A program made the translations under genes and the position numbers. From NCBI GenBank assembly GCA_946415245.1, contig CAMKRS010000001.1, positions 186,001 through 250,000 of the forward strand: DNA of 64,000 nt, given 5' to 3'. Below, in pieces: positions 39,078 through 49,051 of this stretch; the stretch's first letter is position 1; each line of letters starts with the position of its first letter. Source of the DNA: an uncultured Prevotella sp. (GTDB taxonomy: Bacteria > Bacteroidota > Bacteroidia > Bacteroidales > Bacteroidaceae). The notes below the pieces were generated by a model. The model was given only the letters and a program-made list of their open reading frames with translations, did no database searches and was not told the origin of the DNA.

Positions 39078-40509
39078 CAAACTAGTACGTCGTATCGCTG
39101 AACAGAAATACGAGTTTGGCTTCACGACGGATGTACATACAGAAATCATAGAAAAGGGGCTGAATGAGGATGTCGTTCGGCTCATCTCTGCCAAGAAGGG
39201 GGAGCCCGAGTGGATGCTCGAGTTCCGCTTGAAGGCGTTTCGTTACTGGAAGGAACAGACGGAGCCCAAATGGGGACATGTGCATGTGCCTGAAATCGAC
39301 TATCAGGCCATCAGCTATTATGCCGACCCGATGGCCAAGAAACCTGCTGGCGATGGCAAGATCGACCCTCAGGTGGAAAAGACCTTCGACAAGCTTGGTA
39401 TCCCTCTCGAAGAGCGCTTGGCGCTTTCAGGCAATACCGCTGTCGATGCCATCATGGACTCTGTCAGCGTGAAGACCACCTTCAAGGAGAAACTCCGCGA
39501 AAAAGGTGTCATCTTTTGTTCGATAGGTGATGCCATCAAGGAGCATCCTGACCTGGTGCGCGAATATCTGGGATCTGTGGTGCCCTATAAGGACAATTTC
39601 TTTGCAGCGTTGAACTCGGCTGTCTTCTCCGATGGCTCGTTTGTCTACATCCCCAAGGGTGTACGCTGTCCCATGGAACTGAGCAGTTATTTCCGTATTA
39701 ACGCTCGTAATACAGGACAGTTTGAGCGCACGCTGATCATTGCCGATGATGATGCTTATGTGAGCTATCTCGAAGGTTGTACGGCCCCCATGCGCGACGA
39801 GAACCAGTTGCATGCGGCCATCGTCGAGATCATAGTCAAGGATAGGGCAGAGGTGAAATATTCCACCGTACAGAACTGGTATCCTGGCGATGAAAATGGT
39901 AAGGGTGGTGTCTTAAACCTCGTCACAAAACGTGGCGATCTGCGTGGTGTCGACTCCAAGCTCTCGTGGACACAGGTAGAGACGGGTTCTGCCATCACTT
40001 GGAAGTATCCTTCATGTATCCTCAGAGGCGACAACTCACAGGCAGAATTCTATTCTGTGGCTGTGACCAACAACTATCAGGAGGCGGATACTGGTACGAA
40101 GATGATCCATATTGGTAAGAACACCAAGTCGACCATCATCTCGAAAGGTATCTCTGCTGGGCACTCACAGAACTCCTATCGAGGTTTGGTACGTGCAGCG
40201 TCTACTGCTGACAATGCCCGTAACTACTCCTCGTGCGATTCGCTGCTCTTGGGTTCTGACTGTGGTGCTCATACCTTCCCCTATATGGATGTGCACAACG
40301 ATACGGCCATCTTTGAGCATGAAGCTACCACCTCGAAGATCTCTGAAGACCAGCTCTTCTACTGCAACCAGCGTGGTATCCCCACAGAGCAGGCCGTTGG
40401 TCTCATCGTCAATGGCTATGCCAAGGAGGTGCTCCAGAAACTTCCCATGGAGTTTGCTGTCGAAGCCCAGAAACTATTATCAGTATCATTAGAAGGAACC
40501 GTAGGATAA
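39061..40509 (+). CDS. sufB: Fe-S cluster assembly protein SufB
   Basis: [52 protein letters not shown]. Confidence 0.96.
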   Translation: MGKDDNKLVRRIAEQKYEFGFTTDVHTEIIEKGLNEDVVRLISAKKGEPEWMLEFRLKAFRYWKEQTEPKWGHVHVPEIDYQAISYYADPMAKKPAGDGKIDPQVEKTFDKLGIPLEERLALSGNTAVDAIMDSVSVKTTFKEKLREKGVIFCSIGDAIKEHPDLVREYLGSVVPYKDNFFAALNSAVFSDGSFVYIPKGVRCPMELSSYFRINARNTGQFERTLIIADDDAYVSYLEGCTAPMRDENQLHAAIVEIIVKDRAEVKYSTVQNWYPGDENGKGGVLNLVTKRGDLRGVDSKLSWTQVETGSAITWKYPSCILRGDNSQAEFYSVAVTNNYQEADTGTKMIHIGKNTKSTIISKGISAGHSQNSYRGLVRAASTADNARNYSSCDSLLLGSDCGAHTFPYMDVHNDTAIFEHEATTSKISEDQLFYCNQRGIPTEQAVGLIVNGYAKEVLQKLPMEFAVEAQKLLSVSLEGTVG

Positions 40510-40513
40510 AGAT

Positions 40514-41269
40514 ATGTTAGAAGTTAAGAACTTACACGCCAAGATTGGCGAGAAAGAGATATTAAAAGGCATCGACCTTGTGATCAACGATGGTGAGACC
40601 CACGCCATCATGGGCCCCAACGGCTCTGGCAAATCTACCCTGAGTGCTGTGCTCGTGGGTAATCCGCTCTATGAGGTTACAGAGGGCGAGGCCTATTTCA
40701 ATGGCAAGAACCTGCTGGAGATGAAGCCTGAGGATCGTGCCCATGAAGGGTTGTTTTTGAGTTTCCAGTATCCAGTGGAGATTCCTGGTGTCTCGATGAC
40801 CAATTTTATGAAAGCTGCCATCAACGAAAAGCGTAAGTATCAGGGCCTCGAGCCGATGAATGCTGCTGAGTTCCTGAAACTGCAGCGTGAGAAGCGCAAG
40901 ATTGTGGAACTCGACTCTAAACTTGCCAATCGTTCTGTCAACGAGGGTTTCAGCGGTGGTGAGAAGAAACGTAATGAGATCTTCCAGATGGCGATGCTGG
41001 AGCCCAAACTCTCCATCCTCGACGAGACGGACTCTGGTCTTGACGTCGATGCCATGCGTATTGTGGCTGAGGGTGTCAACAAACTCCAGACGCCAGAGAC
41101 ATCGTGCATCGTCATCACTCACTATGACCGTCTGTTGGAAATGATTCGTCCTCAGTTTGTGCATGTGCTCTACAAAGGCCGTATCGTCAAGACGGGTGGT
41201 CCTGACCTTGCCAAGCAGATTCAAGAGCACGGCTACGATTGGATCAAAGAAGAAATCGGAGAAGAATGA
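40514..41269 (+). CDS. sufC: Fe-S cluster assembly ATPase SufC
   Basis: MLEVKNLHAKIGEKEILKGIDL, GPNGSGKSTLSAVL, ILDETDSGLDVDAMRIV. Confidence 0.96.
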   Translation: MLEVKNLHAKIGEKEILKGIDLVINDGETHAIMGPNGSGKSTLSAVLVGNPLYEVTEGEAYFNGKNLLEMKPEDRAHEGLFLSFQYPVEIPGVSMTNFMKAAINEKRKYQGLEPMNAAEFLKLQREKRKIVELDSKLANRSVNEGFSGGEKKRNEIFQMAMLEPKLSILDETDSGLDVDAMRIVAEGVNKLQTPETSCIVITHYDRLLEMIRPQFVHVLYKGRIVKTGGPDLAKQIQEHGYDWIKEEIGEE

Positions 41270-42621
41270 ACAGCGAACAACAATATATTGATCTCTATCA
41301 GCAGGCACGGGAGATGATTTTCTCTCATGCCCCAGAGGCGATGAATGCTGTGCGCGATGAGGCTTTCGAGGACTTTCGCAGGCAGGGCTTTCCATCCAAG
41401 AAGGTGGAGCGTTATAAATACACCGATATCCAGAAACTCTTCGCCCCTGACTATGGCGTCAACCTCAACCGTCTCGAGATACCCGTCGATCCTTATGCAG
41501 CTTTCCGTTGTGACGTGCCCAATCTTTCGACCTCACTCTACTTTGTGGTCAACGATATGTTCTATCGCGATGATAAGCCGAAGGGGCATTTGCCTGAGGG
41601 TGTCATTGTGGGCTCGTTGCGCGAAAATCCCCATTTCATCGAGAAATATTACGCTCGTCTGGCTAAGACATCTGACGATGCCATCACGGCCCTCAACACC
41701 ATGCTGGCCCAAGATGGTATGCTGGTTTATGTTCCCAAGAACGTTAAGGTCGATCGTGCCATCCAGGTCATCAACATCCTGAAAGCCACCCCTCAGAATG
41801 CCCAGCGACAGGTGTCTGATCTCATGGTCAACCGTCGTGTCCTCATCATTCTCGAAGAGGGTGCAGAGATCAAGATGCTCTTCTGTGACCATGCTGCTGA
41901 TGATCGTAACTTCCTCGCCACACAGGTCATCGAGGCCTACGTGGGGGAGAATGCTTCACTCGATCTCTATTGTCTCGAGGAGACCCATTATAAGAATGTA
42001 CGCGTGAGCAATGTCTATATCGACCAGCAGGCCAACAGTCGTGTCAATCACAATGTTATCACCCTGCACAATGGTATCACCCGCAACAAACTCGACCTCA
42101 CGCTCTCTGGCGAGGGTGCCGAGTGCGAGTGCTATGGCTGTGTGATAGCCGATAAGGAGCAGCACGTCGACAACAACACGCTCATTACCCATAAGGCAAC
42201 GCATTGCACCTCGAACGAACTCTACAAATACGTGCTCGACGATAAGGCCACAGGTGCCTTTGCTGGTCGTGTGCTCGTGGAGCATGGGGCCCAGAAGACC
42301 ACCTCGCAGATGACCAACCAGAACCTGACGGCCACCCGTGAGGCCCGTATGTACACCCAGCCCATGCTCGAGATCTATGCCGATGATGTGAAATGTGCCC
42401 ACGGCTCTACCGTTGGCCAGCTCAACGATGCGGCCCTCTTCTACATGCGTCAGCGAGGCATCTCTCTCGACGAGGCCAAACTCCTGCTGCAGAATGCCTT
42501 CATCAACGAGGTCATCGACCACATGCGTCTCGAACCCCTTCGCGACCGTCTCCACTACCTCGTCGAAAAGCGTTTCCGTGGCGAACTCAACAAATGCACA
42601 GGTTGTAAACTCTGTAAATAA
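41266..42621 (+). CDS. sufD: Fe-S cluster assembly protein SufD
   Basis: MNSEQQYIDLYQQAREM; SufB/D C-terminal domain; GINVDKA-like QRGISLDEAKLLLQNAFINEVIDH. Confidence 0.94.
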   Translation: MNSEQQYIDLYQQAREMIFSHAPEAMNAVRDEAFEDFRRQGFPSKKVERYKYTDIQKLFAPDYGVNLNRLEIPVDPYAAFRCDVPNLSTSLYFVVNDMFYRDDKPKGHLPEGVIVGSLRENPHFIEKYYARLAKTSDDAITALNTMLAQDGMLVYVPKNVKVDRAIQVINILKATPQNAQRQVSDLMVNRRVLIILEEGAEIKMLFCDHAADDRNFLATQVIEAYVGENASLDLYCLEETHYKNVRVSNVYIDQQANSRVNHNVITLHNGITRNKLDLTLSGEGAECECYGCVIADKEQHVDNNTLITHKATHCTSNELYKYVLDDKATGAFAGRVLVEHGAQKTTSQMTNQNLTATREARMYTQPMLEIYADDVKCAHGSTVGQLNDAALFYMRQRGISLDEAKLLLQNAFINEVIDHMRLEPLRDRLHYLVEKRFRGELNKCTGCKLCK

Positions 42622-42626
42622 ACCAT

Positions 42627-44348
42627 ATGTCAGCAAAACTAAACTATCTCCTTGCCTTAACGATGCTGCTGCCCATGCTGGCGATGGCATCAACAGATTC
42701 TACGACTGTTTGTCCTGAAGTCAGGATCGAAGTCGAGCAGTTGCCTGATATGAATATCCCCCGTGCTGGCCATGAGGTGTTCTGTGTGAATGGCGAACTG
42801 ACGGTGGCTGGTGGTCATACTGATGGCTTTGTGCCCACACCAACGGCAGAATACCTGAAGGATGGTCAGTGGCACACCATTCCCATGACTTATACCCACG
42901 ACAACGCCTTCTCTGTGGTGCTCACTTCTGGTAAGGTGATGCTGGGTGGAGGTAGCGAACAGCCTATTGGCATCGGACAGACCTATGTGACAGAGGTCTA
43001 TGACCCTCTGACACACTCCTTCAATGGTTATTGCAGCATGCAGCGCAAAAGGGCGTGTGCCTCTGCCCTTGAACTCGACAGCGGACGTGTCGTCGTCGCT
43101 GGCAACTGGTATGCCAACGATGGTATCGAGTTGTTCGAAGACAAGTCTGATACCCGTGCTGATTATAATGGTAAGCGTCTCTTTACCTATATAAAAGATG
43201 TAGCGATACAACGCGCCTATCCCCTGATCTTTCGTACGGCCCCTGACGATGCCCTGATCTTTGGAGGCGTGGGTGTGAAGGGCGACTCCATCTGGACGTC
43301 TACAGCCTACAGTCTGAAGGGCGACTCTGTCACGATTCCCTTGTTAGAGGAATGGTGGCCATTAGGTACTGAAACGGCCCGTAGCGCTGATAGTTTCTTT
43401 GGCGATGCGTCTAAAAATCTCTATGCCTACCTGATGGCCGTTCAGAATCACGAAGGTCAGGTGGCGATAGCAAAGGTGGTCAATGGCGAGTTTGCGTTGT
43501 TGCCCACTACTTGTCCTGTGCCTATGCAGAGTCATGGCGAGGAAATCATCTATGCCTCAACCGTACTTGTTGACCAAAAGGCAGGAAGAGGTTATCTGCT
43601 GGGCCTTGGCAGAGGTTATTACAATGCCCCTGACAAGCCAGCGCGATGGTATGTGCTGTCTATCGACTATACTAAACAGCCAGCAGCCTTGACGCTCTGT
43701 TATACAGACACTCTTCCAGAACTCAATATCTACGCTGCCACACTGACCTCTGAGGGCAATCTGCTCATCGCAGGTGGTCTATATCATGGCAGCAACTTCA
43801 CACCGTCGAAGCGTGCAATCCTGCTGCGTGTGGGACAAGAACCAGCTACTACTACTGTTGCAGCAGAGAGCGATATCAATTTCAGACAGATTGCTATATG
43901 GGTGTTGGTAGCGCTGCTGTTCTTAGTCATTCTCGCCTACCTATTGATATATGCGAGGAAGCATCGACCCATTCCATCGTCTGTCGACACTGCTGTCCCT
44001 GTTTCTGATCTAGAGGTCACTGACGACTTGATGGACCGCATCTATCAGGTGATGGAGGCGCAGAAACTCTATCAGGACAGCAATCTGAAAGTCACAGACC
44101 TTGCTACTGCTCTGGGTACCAACCGTCGTGCCGTTTCCGACTGTATCAACTCCCAGAAGGGCTGTACGTTCACCCAGTTCATCAATATCTATCGTGTGGA
44201 ACATGCCAAGCGTGTCATGCGTCAGAATCCTGACAAGAAGGTGGTCGATATCTATCTGGAGTCTGGTTTCGCCAACGAAGGATCCTTCTTCCGAACGTTC
44301 AAGGCTGTTACTGGCATGACCCCGAAAGAGTGGCTGAGTAAGGCCTGA
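42627..44348 (+). CDS. Membrane-spanning one-component regulator: signal peptide, kelch-like beta-propeller ectodomain, one TM, AraC-type HTH
   Basis: Repeated GG motifs (VAGGHTDG, LGGGSEQP, IFGGVG, IAGGLYHGS); TM IAIWVLVALLFLVILAYLLIYA; C-terminal SNLKVTDLATALGTNRRAVSDCINSQKG..VVDIYLESGFANEGSFFRTFKAVTGMTPKEWL. Confidence 0.85.
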   Translation: MSAKLNYLLALTMLLPMLAMASTDSTTVCPEVRIEVEQLPDMNIPRAGHEVFCVNGELTVAGGHTDGFVPTPTAEYLKDGQWHTIPMTYTHDNAFSVVLTSGKVMLGGGSEQPIGIGQTYVTEVYDPLTHSFNGYCSMQRKRACASALELDSGRVVVAGNWYANDGIELFEDKSDTRADYNGKRLFTYIKDVAIQRAYPLIFRTAPDDALIFGGVGVKGDSIWTSTAYSLKGDSVTIPLLEEWWPLGTETARSADSFFGDASKNLYAYLMAVQNHEGQVAIAKVVNGEFALLPTTCPVPMQSHGEEIIYASTVLVDQKAGRGYLLGLGRGYYNAPDKPARWYVLSIDYTKQPAALTLCYTDTLPELNIYAATLTSEGNLLIAGGLYHGSNFTPSKRAILLRVGQEPATTTVAAESDINFRQIAIWVLVALLFLVILAYLLIYARKHRPIPSSVDTAVPVSDLEVTDDLMDRIYQVMEAQKLYQDSNLKVTDLATALGTNRRAVSDCINSQKGCTFTQFINIYRVEHAKRVMRQNPDKKVVDIYLESGFANEGSFFRTFKAVTGMTPKEWLSKA

Positions 44349-44371
44349 AACCCCACTTTTTGAAGAAAATC

Positions 44372-44446
44372 GACTAACAAAACGCGTTTTGTTAGTCGAT
44401 TGTGTTAAATTGTGAGTCGATGTTTCGAATTTTTTCCTATATTTGC
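44372..44446 (+). promoter_or_regulatory. Operator/promoter copy 1: perfect 28-bp palindrome 44372-44399, third half-site 44413-44420, TATATTTG 44439-44446
   Basis: cgactaacaaaacgcgttttgttagtcg-attgtgttaaatt-gtgagtcg-(18 bp)-tatatttg. Confidence 0.9.
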
Positions 44447-44479
44447 AGCATAATTTATTATTAACTAACAACAAACAAT

Positions 44480-47329
44480 ATGAAAAAGTATCTACTTTTG
44501 TTACTAACGATGCTGGCATTGTCGATAGAAATGCAGGCACAAGGAACCAGTTGGAACAATGCAACACTTGTGAAGGATGGGGAAACTGTCAGTGGAACCT
44601 TGGATGAAACGAACCAAGATGCGTGGTACAAGATTGAACTGACGAAGGAGGGAAACGTGACCTTTGATGCCAAGTCCGATGCGAATCTGGTTCTCAGGTA
44701 TATCAGTATTAATATCAAGAACGCTCAAGGTACCGATTACAATGAGATAGGCTGGATTTATCTGTATAATGAAGAAAAACCCTATACAGTGTATGGCTTG
44801 AAACCCGGCACCTATTACATTCGCCTGCACAGGGAGACGAAAGCCGGTAAGTATACGATGAAGTATACGTATACAGCTGCCAATTACCAGAATGATCCGG
44901 AACCTAACGACGAATGGAAGCAAGGCTCGAAATTGGAAAATGGCCAGACGGTACAGGGTCTCTTAGGTTACTGGGGACTGGAATCGAATACAATCGATAT
45001 GGAAGATTGGTACCGTATAGAGGTTCCCGATAATGGAACAGTAACCTTTGATGTACACTCGGAGAATACACTGACTATCCGCTATATAAGTCTATTCCCA
45101 TTAAAAGACGGTGGTGCGGATGTCTATGAGCGGAAATGGATATATCTGTATGACGTAGAGAAGCCATTTACGGAGACCAACGTGGCAGCAGGCACCTATT
45201 ATGTTCTCTTGCATAAAGAGGGAAACAGGAGTGCTGATAGCGATAAGAATTTTGGTGGCTATACGATGAAATATACTTTTACTCCCAACAGCTATAGAGG
45301 CGATGCGGAACCCAACGATACCCATGACAAGGCTATAGAGATCAAAGACGGCGAAACAAAGACTGGCCATCTGGGTTACCTATACAATACATCTTATACA
45401 GATGATGATGACTGGTACAAGGTGGATGTGCAGGCAGGCTTTGTGAAATTCGAAATTCATGAAGACCTCAAGACAAGCCTTGACATCAGATATGTTGAGC
45501 TTTACAAGAATGACAACGGCAATCTGATAAGCATAGACTATGTCTATGTTCATAGAGGGGAGGACCATAGCGAGTTTACCGTTACGAATCTGGAAGACGG
45601 TATTTATTATCTGAGGGTCCATCGTGAAAAAGGTGAAGGCGGATATACGCTGACTTGTGGATCACCTCAGCGCTCTCCGGATTCGAAGATCCGTGTGCAT
45701 TATATAGGTAAAAACTCTACGCGCATAGGCATACCTAGTCCTTTCCAAGTCAAGATAGAAAACTTAGACAGCCATGACAGTGGATCGTTCTTCCTCCTCA
45801 TTCCTACCAGTGATGACGTTGATCTGCTCTATGCTGAGTGTCCCTGTGATACGGGTGTGGTGCGCTATACCATCGACGACATGAGTTTCGAGGATAACCA
45901 TTGTGCAGGTTTCATCGTCTCCAACCTCAAACCCTTTGAGAGCTATACTTTCACCATGTATGCCGAAGGTCATGCCGATAAGAATGTCAGGAGCAATCGA
46001 GCCCTTCTTTCAGGTACGTTAATTGCTGTAGGAGCCTATGTCGGTTCGCTTGCCGTCAGCATGGTTGTTGACAGGGTGCAGGACTATTACCTGAAGAAGG
46101 CTGCAAAGAGACTGATGCCTGATGAGAAACTCGATGATTATGGGCGCGTATGGAGTCTTACCAAAGACCAATATGTTAAGAATGATGAAGAGTATAACAT
46201 AAAAGTCCATGCCGCCAAGACAATTGCGAAACAATGTGGTGAGAATGTCATGAAAGCTGTGCCCGGAGGAGCTCCTGTGGCTACAACAATGGGCGTGGTG
46301 GAAACTCTCTATGATTCATTTAGTTCTCTGCGTCGCTGGTTCTATTATACTTTCGGTCGTGCTAAGCATCAGCAAGATATCCAGGATTGGCTGGATGACA
46401 AACCGACGACCCTCGATGCCAAGGCTGGTGCCAACAAGAAAGTGACATCATGGGATCCCAATGAGATGTGCGGCCCCGTAGGCTATGGTGACAAGGGGTA
46501 CATTAGTGAGACTAAGACAATGGACTACCGCATTCTTTTTGAGAACAAGAAGGAAGCTACAGCTCCCGCTTACCGCATCCGCATCAGCGATGTACTCGAC
46601 GAGAACGTCTTCGACGTGAATTCCGTCCGCTTTGGCTCCACCAGTCATGAGGGCATGCAGTACAACTGGAAGATGACTCGTGAAGGCAATACGCTCAATT
46701 GGGACATCGAAGGCATCGAGTTGCCGCCAAACGTGAATGCGCCTGAGGGCGAGGGCTATGTCACCTTCAGTGTTGACCTGAAGCCAGGCTTGAAGAGTGG
46801 TACAGAGATCAAGAACAAGGCCACCATCATCTTCGATTACAATGCACCTATCGAAACCAATGAATATATCAATACCCTTGATCTCGTTGCACCGACAGGT
46901 AAAGTACAGAATGTGACGTTGAACAATAATCAGTTTACGGTTAGTTGTAGCGGAGAGGATGCCGAGTCAGGAATTAGTTTTTATAGATATTACTATTCCG
47001 TTGGTGGTGGCGATTTCCAACTCTTTACCGAAAGCGATTGGCCGGAAGTAGATGTTCCCATTGAGCAAGGCAGGAATGCCAGCGACTATACCTTCTGTAT
47101 AGTGGCTGTCGATAATGTAGGCAATGCCCAGCTGACACTCTCTGACCCATGGGATGTTGCTACTGCTATCAATGGCCAGAAGTCCGTTTCTGTCAATGAC
47201 CTATGGACTATCACCAATCTGAATGGCGTTGTTGTCGCCAGTGGTAAGGGCACACCTTCTGCACGACTCGTTAAGGGTGTCTACATTATCCGTCAAGGTG
47301 ATATCTCACGTAAGGTCATTATCAAGTAA
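44480..47329 (+). CDS. Large secreted protein with three PPC-like (pre-peptidase C-terminal) repeats, hydrophobic helical insert, and C-terminal sorting-type tail
   Basis: DAWYKIELTKEGNVTFDAKS..GTYYIRLHRE x3; SGTLIAVGAYVGSLAVSMVVDRVQDYYL; C-term LVKGVYIIRQGDISRKVIIK. Confidence 0.78.
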   Translation: MKKYLLLLLTMLALSIEMQAQGTSWNNATLVKDGETVSGTLDETNQDAWYKIELTKEGNVTFDAKSDANLVLRYISINIKNAQGTDYNEIGWIYLYNEEKPYTVYGLKPGTYYIRLHRETKAGKYTMKYTYTAANYQNDPEPNDEWKQGSKLENGQTVQGLLGYWGLESNTIDMEDWYRIEVPDNGTVTFDVHSENTLTIRYISLFPLKDGGADVYERKWIYLYDVEKPFTETNVAAGTYYVLLHKEGNRSADSDKNFGGYTMKYTFTPNSYRGDAEPNDTHDKAIEIKDGETKTGHLGYLYNTSYTDDDDWYKVDVQAGFVKFEIHEDLKTSLDIRYVELYKNDNGNLISIDYVYVHRGEDHSEFTVTNLEDGIYYLRVHREKGEGGYTLTCGSPQRSPDSKIRVHYIGKNSTRIGIPSPFQVKIENLDSHDSGSFFLLIPTSDDVDLLYAECPCDTGVVRYTIDDMSFEDNHCAGFIVSNLKPFESYTFTMYAEGHADKNVRSNRALLSGTLIAVGAYVGSLAVSMVVDRVQDYYLKKAAKRLMPDEKLDDYGRVWSLTKDQYVKNDEEYNIKVHAAKTIAKQCGENVMKAVPGGAPVATTMGVVETLYDSFSSLRRWFYYTFGRAKHQQDIQDWLDDKPTTLDAKAGANKKVTSWDPNEMCGPVGYGDKGYISETKTMDYRILFENKKEATAPAYRIRISDVLDENVFDVNSVRFGSTSHEGMQYNWKMTREGNTLNWDIEGIELPPNVNAPEGEGYVTFSVDLKPGLKSGTEIKNKATIIFDYNAPIETNEYINTLDLVAPTGKVQNVTLNNNQFTVSCSGEDAESGISFYRYYYSVGGGDFQLFTESDWPEVDVPIEQGRNASDYTFCIVAVDNVGNAQLTLSDPWDVATAINGQKSVSVNDLWTITNLNGVVVASGKGTPSARLVKGVYIIRQGDISRKVIIK

Positions 47330-47337
47330 GGAATTCT

Positions 47338-47475
47338 GTGGAAACACAGGCCGATAGCCGCGTGACATTCTATCCTGATGGGAAATACCGTTGGGTGGAT
47401 GAAGTGCCAATGTTGAAGAATCCCAGCATCTTGTTCGATGTGTACAAGGTGCTGGGAATCAGCTTTGGCATTGTG
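47338..47475 (+). pseudogene. Possible 5' gene fragment fused to repeat B
   Basis: GKYRWVDEVPMLKNPSILFDVYKVLGISFGI looks like the start of a longer membrane-protein family and runs straight into repeat B. Confidence 0.45.
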
Positions 47476-47608
47476 AACTCAGAAGGGACGGATCTCAGTG
47501 AGTTCATATTCTTGAAACAAAAAAGACGTTGAGACGTTTGAGACGTTTGAGACGCTTTAAAGCATCAAATTAATTAAGAAGGGACCTCAATTGCGAGGCC
47601 CCTTCTTG
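47474..47608 (+). repeat. Repeat B copy 1 (3'-end element: TGAACTCA hairpin, GACGTTTGA tandem tract, terminator hairpin)
   Basis: tgaactcagaagggac...gagacgtttgagacgtttgagacgc...agaagggacctcaattgcgaggccccttcttg. Confidence 0.88.
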
Positions 47609-47616
47609 ATATGAGC

Positions 47617-47735
47617 GGCAGCGATGTCGCTCTTGTATTTATGGGTGAAATGTTAAAAAACGACTCACAAAACGCGTTTTGTTAGTCGAAAGTGTTGAAT
47701 TGTGAGTCGATGTATCGATTTTTTTTCTATATTTG
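47617..47735 (+). promoter_or_regulatory. Operator/promoter copy 2 with upstream hairpin block C (47617-47632)
   Basis: ggcagcgatgtcgctc; cgactcacaaaacgcgttttgttagtcg 47661-47688; gtgagtcg 47702-47709; tatatttg 47728-47735. Confidence 0.9.
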
Positions 47736-47790
47736 CAACATCATTACTCGTTTTTGACTATTAACACTATTCATTTTTATTTTTATCAAT

Positions 47791-49005
47791 ATGAAGAAAC
47801 TATTACTTTTATGCATGGCCTTCATCGTAACGGCAAATGTTTCTGCACAGGAAGAAAGCGGCCTGTACAAGTCTGAAAACCTTTATTATGTACTTGACGA
47901 TGCGAACAAAACGGCAACATTGTCAAGTTGGAAAAGACTACATAACGGTGCCTATGACAACTATAATTGCTATAGTGGTAATATAGTTGTTCCTGAAAAA
48001 CTTGCCAATGGCTATACCGTAACGGGTATTGGCGATGAATGCTTCAATGTGTGTACTGAATTGACATCTGTTACTTTGCCAGGCACTCTTAAGACCATCG
48101 GTGAATATGCCTTCTCCTATTGCTCTAAGCTCACTTCCATCTCTATTCCTGGTTCTGTGGAGAGTATAGACAACTATTGTTTCCACGAGTGCAGGGCCAT
48201 TGAGACTTTGAACATCGAAGACAGCGACAATCCACTTTCTATAGGAATAAGCACCTTCAATTTAGGTACTGTTTTTTATGAATTGTTTGGTTTGAAGACC
48301 GTATATGTGGGTCGTAATATTGAGAGTGAACGACCTGCATTTAACAGTTGTCGATCAATCAAAAGCATAAAGTTTGGTAATAAAGTGACCGCTCTTCAGA
48401 AATCGATGTGTAATGGAGCAGATGCATTAGAGGAAGCAGATATCAGTACCAGCATCACTGAGATACCTGAAAAGGCTTTTTATTATTGTTATGCCTTGTG
48501 CCGTTTAGCCTTAGGCAATAATACGAGCGTCATAGGTGACGATGCGTTTACGTGCTGTAATCTGCCTGGGATTAATCTGAAGAAAGTTAAGCTGACATCT
48601 ATCGGAAGGTATGCCTTCTCTTATAACGTCAATGCTACTTTCCTGGAACTTCCTGAAACACTGACTTATGTTAGCGATTTGGCATTCAACAACTGTAGGT
48701 CGCTGACAAAGATTACCAGCGATGCCGTCACGCCACCTTCCTGCGGAGGAGGGGAAGTATTTGGGTCCGTAGACTGGAAGAATTGCAAGCTGATAGTACC
48801 AGAGGGTAGTGTTGATGCCTACAAAAGTGCTTTCGTATGGAAGAACTTCTTTAATATTGAGTCTGGCATCAATGAAACCAAGAATGAGTCAACTGTTGTT
48901 AAAGACAGCTATTCTGTTAGCGGACAACGTACTACAGGAAACTATCGTGGCCTGACTATTCAGCGCACCAACGATGGACAGACTCGCAAGGTCATTGTCC
49001 GCTGA
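47791..49005 (+). CDS. BspA-like leucine-rich repeat (LRR_5) secreted protein with C-terminal sorting-type tail
   Basis: LTSVTLPGTLKTIGEYAFSYCSKLTSISIPGSVESIDNYCF; C-term SVSGQRTTGNYRGLTIQRTNDGQTRKVIVR. Confidence 0.88.
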   Translation: MKKLLLLCMAFIVTANVSAQEESGLYKSENLYYVLDDANKTATLSSWKRLHNGAYDNYNCYSGNIVVPEKLANGYTVTGIGDECFNVCTELTSVTLPGTLKTIGEYAFSYCSKLTSISIPGSVESIDNYCFHECRAIETLNIEDSDNPLSIGISTFNLGTVFYELFGLKTVYVGRNIESERPAFNSCRSIKSIKFGNKVTALQKSMCNGADALEEADISTSITEIPEKAFYYCYALCRLALGNNTSVIGDDAFTCCNLPGINLKKVKLTSIGRYAFSYNVNATFLELPETLTYVSDLAFNNCRSLTKITSDAVTPPSCGGGEVFGSVDWKNCKLIVPEGSVDAYKSAFVWKNFFNIESGINETKNESTVVKDSYSVSGQRTTGNYRGLTIQRTNDGQTRKVIVR

Positions 49006-49051
49006 TATATCCAGAAAGTTATTTAATTTTCATTTAATACAAGTTAAGCGT

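Noticed and set aside
44372-44399. Palindrome as simple terminator of the AraC-type gene
   Set aside because: No T-run follows, it recurs in fixed register with -7 boxes, and four copies are not placed directly after a stop codon.
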